Shown: positions 17,226-18,953 of the stretch, one piece after another | Numbering within the stretch: the stretch's first letter is position 1 | How the letters are laid out: every line of letters starts with the position of its first letter | NCBI GenBank assembly: GCA_041667115.1 | Contig: JBAYFO010000069.1 | Coordinates: 1 to 18,953 of the forward strand | Source: UBA1563 sp041667115 | Lineage (GTDB): Bacteria > Bacteroidota > Ignavibacteria > Ignavibacteriales > Ignavibacteriaceae | Reading direction: 5' to 3' | DNA length: 18,953 nucleotides | The notes under the pieces: model-generated | What the model was told of the DNA's origin: nothing | The model's input: the letters and a program-made list of their open reading frames with translations, nothing else | Databases searched by the model: none | Made by a program: the position numbers and the translations under genes

Positions 17226-17350
17226 TTAGATCATACTTTACTTCTTTTGATTTTCATTTTTCTACTTTTGCCTAACCATTCCAAAACTCAACGAATTAAT
17301 CCTTCAACAATCCAACAAGTAATTTATTTCATACTCTTATTTCTTTTTCC

Positions 17351-17379
17351 TTGACAATATCTTTTCCTTTATTTATTTT
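17351..17379 (+). promoter_or_regulatory. Sigma-70-type promoter of small-RNA unit B
   Basis: A perfect TTGACA (17351-17356), a 17-base spacer and TATTTT (17374-17379). The same flanks as promoter A (CCTTGACAAT, then CTTTTCC shifted by two bases) suggest the two arose by duplication. Confidence 0.55.
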
Positions 17380-17383
17380 ACCC

Positions 17384-17454
17384 ATGTTTTCTTCGATCAG
17401 TTCATAAGAAGACCTCCACCGCCTCGGATCATTTTTCTGAGGCGGTTTTTTTTT
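17384..17454 (+). ncRNA. Candidate small RNA B (about 70 nt, two hairpins)
   Basis: The predicted start is near 17384-17386. Stem 1 is GTTTTCTT (17386-17393) with AAGAAGAC (17406-17413), 8 bp with one G-U pair and a 12-base loop. An unpaired CTCCA follows, then the terminator stem. The segment GACCTCC overlaps the end of stem 1 and could pair with Shine-Dalgarno sequences if exposed. A seven-codon frame (ATG at 17384) lacks a ribosome site, so a leader peptide is less likely. No downstream gene on this strand is close enough for simple attenuation. Confidence 0.5.
17419..17454 (+). terminator. Rho-independent terminator of unit B
   Basis: 9-bp stem CCGCCTCGG (17419-17427) with CTGAGGCGG (17437-17445, one G-U pair), followed by nine Ts. 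The right arm is identical to that of terminator A. This is a textbook plus-strand terminator. Confidence 0.85.
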
Positions 17455-17466
17455 AGCATTCCTACC

Positions 17467-17479
17467 CTGGCAAAGCCAG
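17467..17479. other. Small perfect hairpin downstream of the cyclase gene
   Basis: CTGGC (17467-17471), a three-base loop and GCCAG (17475-17479). On the plus strand a run of five Ts follows after AATA; on the minus strand, downstream of the cyclase stop, no T tract follows. It might help to end or stabilise the cyclase message, but the evidence is weak. Confidence 0.3.
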
Positions 17480-17501
17480 AATATTTTTACTAACTAGCTA
17501 A

Positions 17502-18158
17502 CTAATCAACAATCGCTATTGCTCTTACCGGAGAACCGTCCGCCTCTTCAATTTTTAACGGCAGACAGTGAAACATAAAAATATCGTCCGGGAGTTTATC
17601 CAGGTTCGTAAGATTCTCAATTAAAAGTATTTCCTTCGCTAACAAAATAAAATGGTAGGGTAACGTCTCGGGATTTACTACATCCGCCGGGACAACACTA
17701 TCTACAGAGAACGCGTCAAAGCCAATACCGTCCAGCTTGAAGTGTGTTAACCACGCTGCCGCCTCCCTTGTTAAAGTTGGACAGTCTTTAAAGTAAGCTT
17801 CGGTTCCCCATTTATGCTGCCAACCGGAATAGAAAAGGATAAAAGCTACTTGTGCTATCTTTTCCTCAAATGTTTTAAGGTAGCTTAAGGATATTTCACT
17901 TCTCCCTAAGCAATTAATTACCATCGCTTTCCCTAAAAATTTTTCCACCGGAAACTTATCGAGTGACTTTGCCCCTTTATAGATGTGGCAAGGTGCGTCA
18001 ATGTGTGTGCCCGTATGCGAGACCAACTCCATTTTAATTTCCGCAAACCCATCCTTCTCAACCGAATAACTTTTTTCAAATTTTGGTCCCAGTGTGCCGG
18101 GATATACCGGCATGATTTCGTTTAGTACTTGTGTAAGGTCTATTATTTTATTTTTCAT
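17502..18158 (-). CDS. Cyclase / kynurenine-formamidase-like metal hydrolase
   Basis: 218-residue member of the cyclase family (PF04199), which includes bacterial kynurenine formamidase KynB and other metal-dependent amide or lactone hydrolases. The defining metal motif HxGTHxDxPxH is complete: HTGTHIDAPCH at 48-58 (His48, His52, Asp54, His58). Further family marks are the N-terminal IIDLTQVLNEIMPVYPG, GIGFDAFSVDS in the middle and HCLPLKIEEADGSPVRA near the C-terminus. It is a cytoplasmic protein of normal length. ATG is preceded by GAGGAATA. No other tryptophan or kynurenine genes are in the window, so KynB function cannot be claimed. It is divergent from the methyltransferase gene, sharing a 148-base gap. 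Confidence 0.88.
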   Translation of the reverse strand: MKNKIIDLTQVLNEIMPVYPGTLGPKFEKSYSVEKDGFAEIKMELVSHTGTHIDAPCHIYKGAKSLDKFPVEKFLGKAMVINCLGRSEISLSYLKTFEEKIAQVAFILFYSGWQHKWGTEAYFKDCPTLTREAAAWLTHFKLDGIGFDAFSVDSVVPADVVNPETLPYHFILLAKEILLIENLTNLDKLPDDIFMFHCLPLKIEEADGSPVRAIAIVD

Positions 18159-18233
18159 TATTCCTCATTTTGATCTACTTCTTTATCCGGTTCTAACGGA
18201 TTAACTAGTTTAGTTTAACTTCTAAAATTTAAC

Positions 18234-18263
18234 TTGACTTTTATACAATATTCTCCGTATTTG
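18234..18263 (+). promoter_or_regulatory. Putative promoter of the HTH-methyltransferase gene
   Basis: TTGACT (18234-18239), an 18-base spacer and TATTTG (18258-18263). The predicted start of transcription falls at or just before the tandem repeats at 18269-18288, about 35 bases before the ATG. This is a moderate match only. Confidence 0.4.
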
Positions 18264-18268
18264 CGTAT

Positions 18269-18288
18269 GGTTGTATAAGGTTGTTTAA
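18269..18288 (+). repeat. Tandem 10-base direct repeat upstream of the HTH-methyltransferase (candidate operator)
   Basis: GGTTGTATAA (18269-18278) is followed directly by GGTTGTTTAA (18279-18288), 9 of 10 identical. A 10-base period places both on the same face of the helix. They lie just downstream of the putative -10 box and 18 bases before the ATG, where a bound protein would block transcription. The gene product has its own N-terminal DNA-binding domain, so self-regulation is a reasonable guess. Confidence 0.45.
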
Positions 18289-18306
18289 CAATTTGGAACT
18301 CCCCTC

Positions 18307-18924
18307 ATGGAAAAATTTTACAATATAAGCGAAGCCGCAGAAATAATAGGCGTTAATAAAGAAACTCTTAGACGATGGGATAGAAACGGGAAATTTAGCT
18401 CGACACGACATCCCATAAACCAATATAGAGTTTATCCTTCGTCAAAAGTTAATCAACTTGTAAAAGAACTTCAACTTGAATTATACACCGTAGAAAAAAA
18501 AGTAAAGAAACTACCTCAACCAATATTTAAAGATGATTCCGGGTCCCTTTATAACATTGATGCTGTTCACTTCTTAAAAAGTTTAGAAAATGAATCTGTG
18601 GATTTAATTTTTGCTGACCCTCCTTATAATATTAAAAAAGCGGAGTGGGATACTTTTCAGTCGCAGCAACAATATGTTGAATGGAGTATCCTTTGGATTC
18701 AAGAAGCTCAAAGAGTTTTAAAACCTCACGGCTCACTTTATGTTTGTGGATTTTCAGAAATTCTTGCTGATATTAAATGGGCAGCAAGTCATTTGTTCGC
18801 AGGTTGTAAATGGCTTGTGTGGTTTTATAGAAACAAAGCTAACCTTGGGAATGACTGGGGAAGATCACACGAAAGTATTCTTCATTTTAGAAAAAGTAAA
18901 GAAACTACCTCAACCAATATTTAA
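18307..18924 (+). pseudogene. HTH-domain fused DNA methyltransferase, broken at the window end
   Basis: The first roughly 55 residues are a MerR/excisionase-type helix-turn-helix (YNISEAAEIIGVNKETLRRW at 5-24, then a wing with RVYPSSKV). After a basic linker comes an N6-adenine/N4-cytosine methyltransferase domain with catalytic DPPY at 104-107 (LIFADPPYNIKKAEWD) and GRSHESILHF at 185-194. DPPY lies before any AdoMet motif I, as in beta-class enzymes. Residues after Ser197 (KETTSTNI, then stop) are unrelated: they come from a 63-base repeat of 18497-18559 read in another frame. The AdoMet-binding motif I half is therefore absent. I think the true gene continues and the break is an assembly join, not a mutation. 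It may be an orphan methylase or part of a restriction-modification locus. ATG at 18307; only a weak GGA upstream. Confidence 0.8.
18497..18559 (+). repeat. 63-base direct repeat, copy 1 (inside the methyltransferase gene)
   Basis: Identical over 63 bases to 18891-18953. Here it encodes the linker and start of the methylase domain in the correct frame (from KKVKKLPQPIF to LYNI), so this copy is the native one. Confidence 0.95.
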
Positions 18925-18953
18925 AGATGATTCCGGGTCCCTTTATAACATTG
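18891..18953 (+). repeat. 63-base direct repeat, copy 2 (at the window end)
   Basis: Exact copy of 18497-18559, offset by 394 bases, which is not a multiple of three, so the methyltransferase frame is lost and stops at 18924. The switch occurs at a short shared sequence, TAG plus a run of A (five here, eight in copy 1) plus GTAAAGAAA. The copy runs to the very last base of the window. Confidence 0.95.

Larger units (their letters stand above)
16918..17501. other. 584-base intergenic region with tandem small-RNA-like units
   Basis: No protein-length reading frame is supported here. The left part (16918-17030) is the upstream region of the PLP enzyme and shows only its ribosome site and a weak TAAGT/ACTTA repeat (16948-16963). 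The middle and right parts hold three related plus-strand units at about 17031-17077, 17111-17225 and 17351-17454 (see separate entries). Between them, 17226-17350, is T/C-rich DNA in which I see nothing. No riboswitch consensus for S-adenosylmethionine was seen on the minus strand before the PLP gene. Confidence 0.6.

Noticed and set aside
17384..17454. Leader peptide plus attenuator (seven-codon ORF before a terminator)
   Set aside because: The ORF has no ribosome-binding site, no run of regulatory codons, and no plus-strand gene lies close downstream; a free small RNA fits better.
16918..17501. S-adenosylmethionine riboswitch upstream of the methionine-related PLP gene
   Set aside because: The minus strand was read for the conserved riboswitch core and none was found; the hairpins there carry T tracts only on the plus strand.
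16918..17501. CRISPR array, tRNA or insertion-sequence remnant in the large gap
   Set aside because: No regularly spaced identical repeats, no cloverleaf or CCA-end pattern, and no terminal inverted repeats or transposase fragment were seen.
18241..18423. 60-residue minus-strand frame overlapping the methyltransferase start
   Set aside because: Antisense shadow of the HTH domain coding sequence with no support of its own.

Overview
The window looks like chromosomal DNA from a low-G+C member of the Bacteroidota/Chlorobiota group, most likely an Ignavibacteria-type bacterium. This rests on an approximately 2270-residue SprA (the outer-membrane translocon of the type IX secretion system), AT-rich codon usage, and a menaquinone gene (menD) beside otherwise ordinary heterotroph genes. 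The lineage is an inference from gene content; no rRNA marker is present.

Layout. Positions 1-1403 (+) hold the 3' part of menD, which ends in a bidirectional hairpin terminator shared with the convergent block that follows. Positions 1443-10152 (-) carry, in transcription order, sprA, a DedA/VTT membrane protein and a COG4299/NagX-like membrane acyltransferase. Positions 10443-13625 (-) form a tight three-gene unit, in transcription order: an alanine-dehydrogenase-family protein, an acetyl-CoA hydrolase/CoA-transferase family protein and a PPP-type metallophosphoesterase, with gaps of 15 and 6 bases. Upstream of it, 13750-15465 (-) is an AMP-forming long-chain acyl-CoA synthetase, and 15589-16917 (-) is a Cys/Met-metabolism PLP enzyme with a methionine gamma-lyase-like active-site Cys. 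After a 584-base gap come a cyclase/kynurenine-formamidase-family gene (17502-18158, -) and a divergent HTH-DNA methyltransferase fusion (18307 onward, +) that is broken at the window end.

How the genes relate. The central minus-strand genes read as carbon and amino-acid metabolism: amino acid to 2-oxo acid, CoA transfer and fatty acid activation. sprA-dedA is an envelope block and menD is respiratory quinone synthesis.

Most unusual points. (1) The gap 16918-17501 holds two, perhaps three, related plus-strand units. The two clear ones each have a TTGACA promoter with a 17-base spacer, a 5' hairpin and a near-identical CCGCCT/AGGCGG terminator, with no protein gene between, so they look like tandem paralogous small RNAs. 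(2) The alanine-dehydrogenase-family protein has Ala and Gln where characterised enzymes have catalytic Lys75 and His96. (3) sprA has no ATG in front of its apparent signal sequence; the only start with a good ribosome site is an ATT, and an attenuator-like hairpin lies in the signal-peptide codons. (4) The last 63 bases exactly repeat 18497-18559 and shift the methyltransferase out of frame, which looks like an assembly join at a contig end. (5) Two 10-base tandem repeats precede the HTH-methyltransferase, a candidate self-operator.
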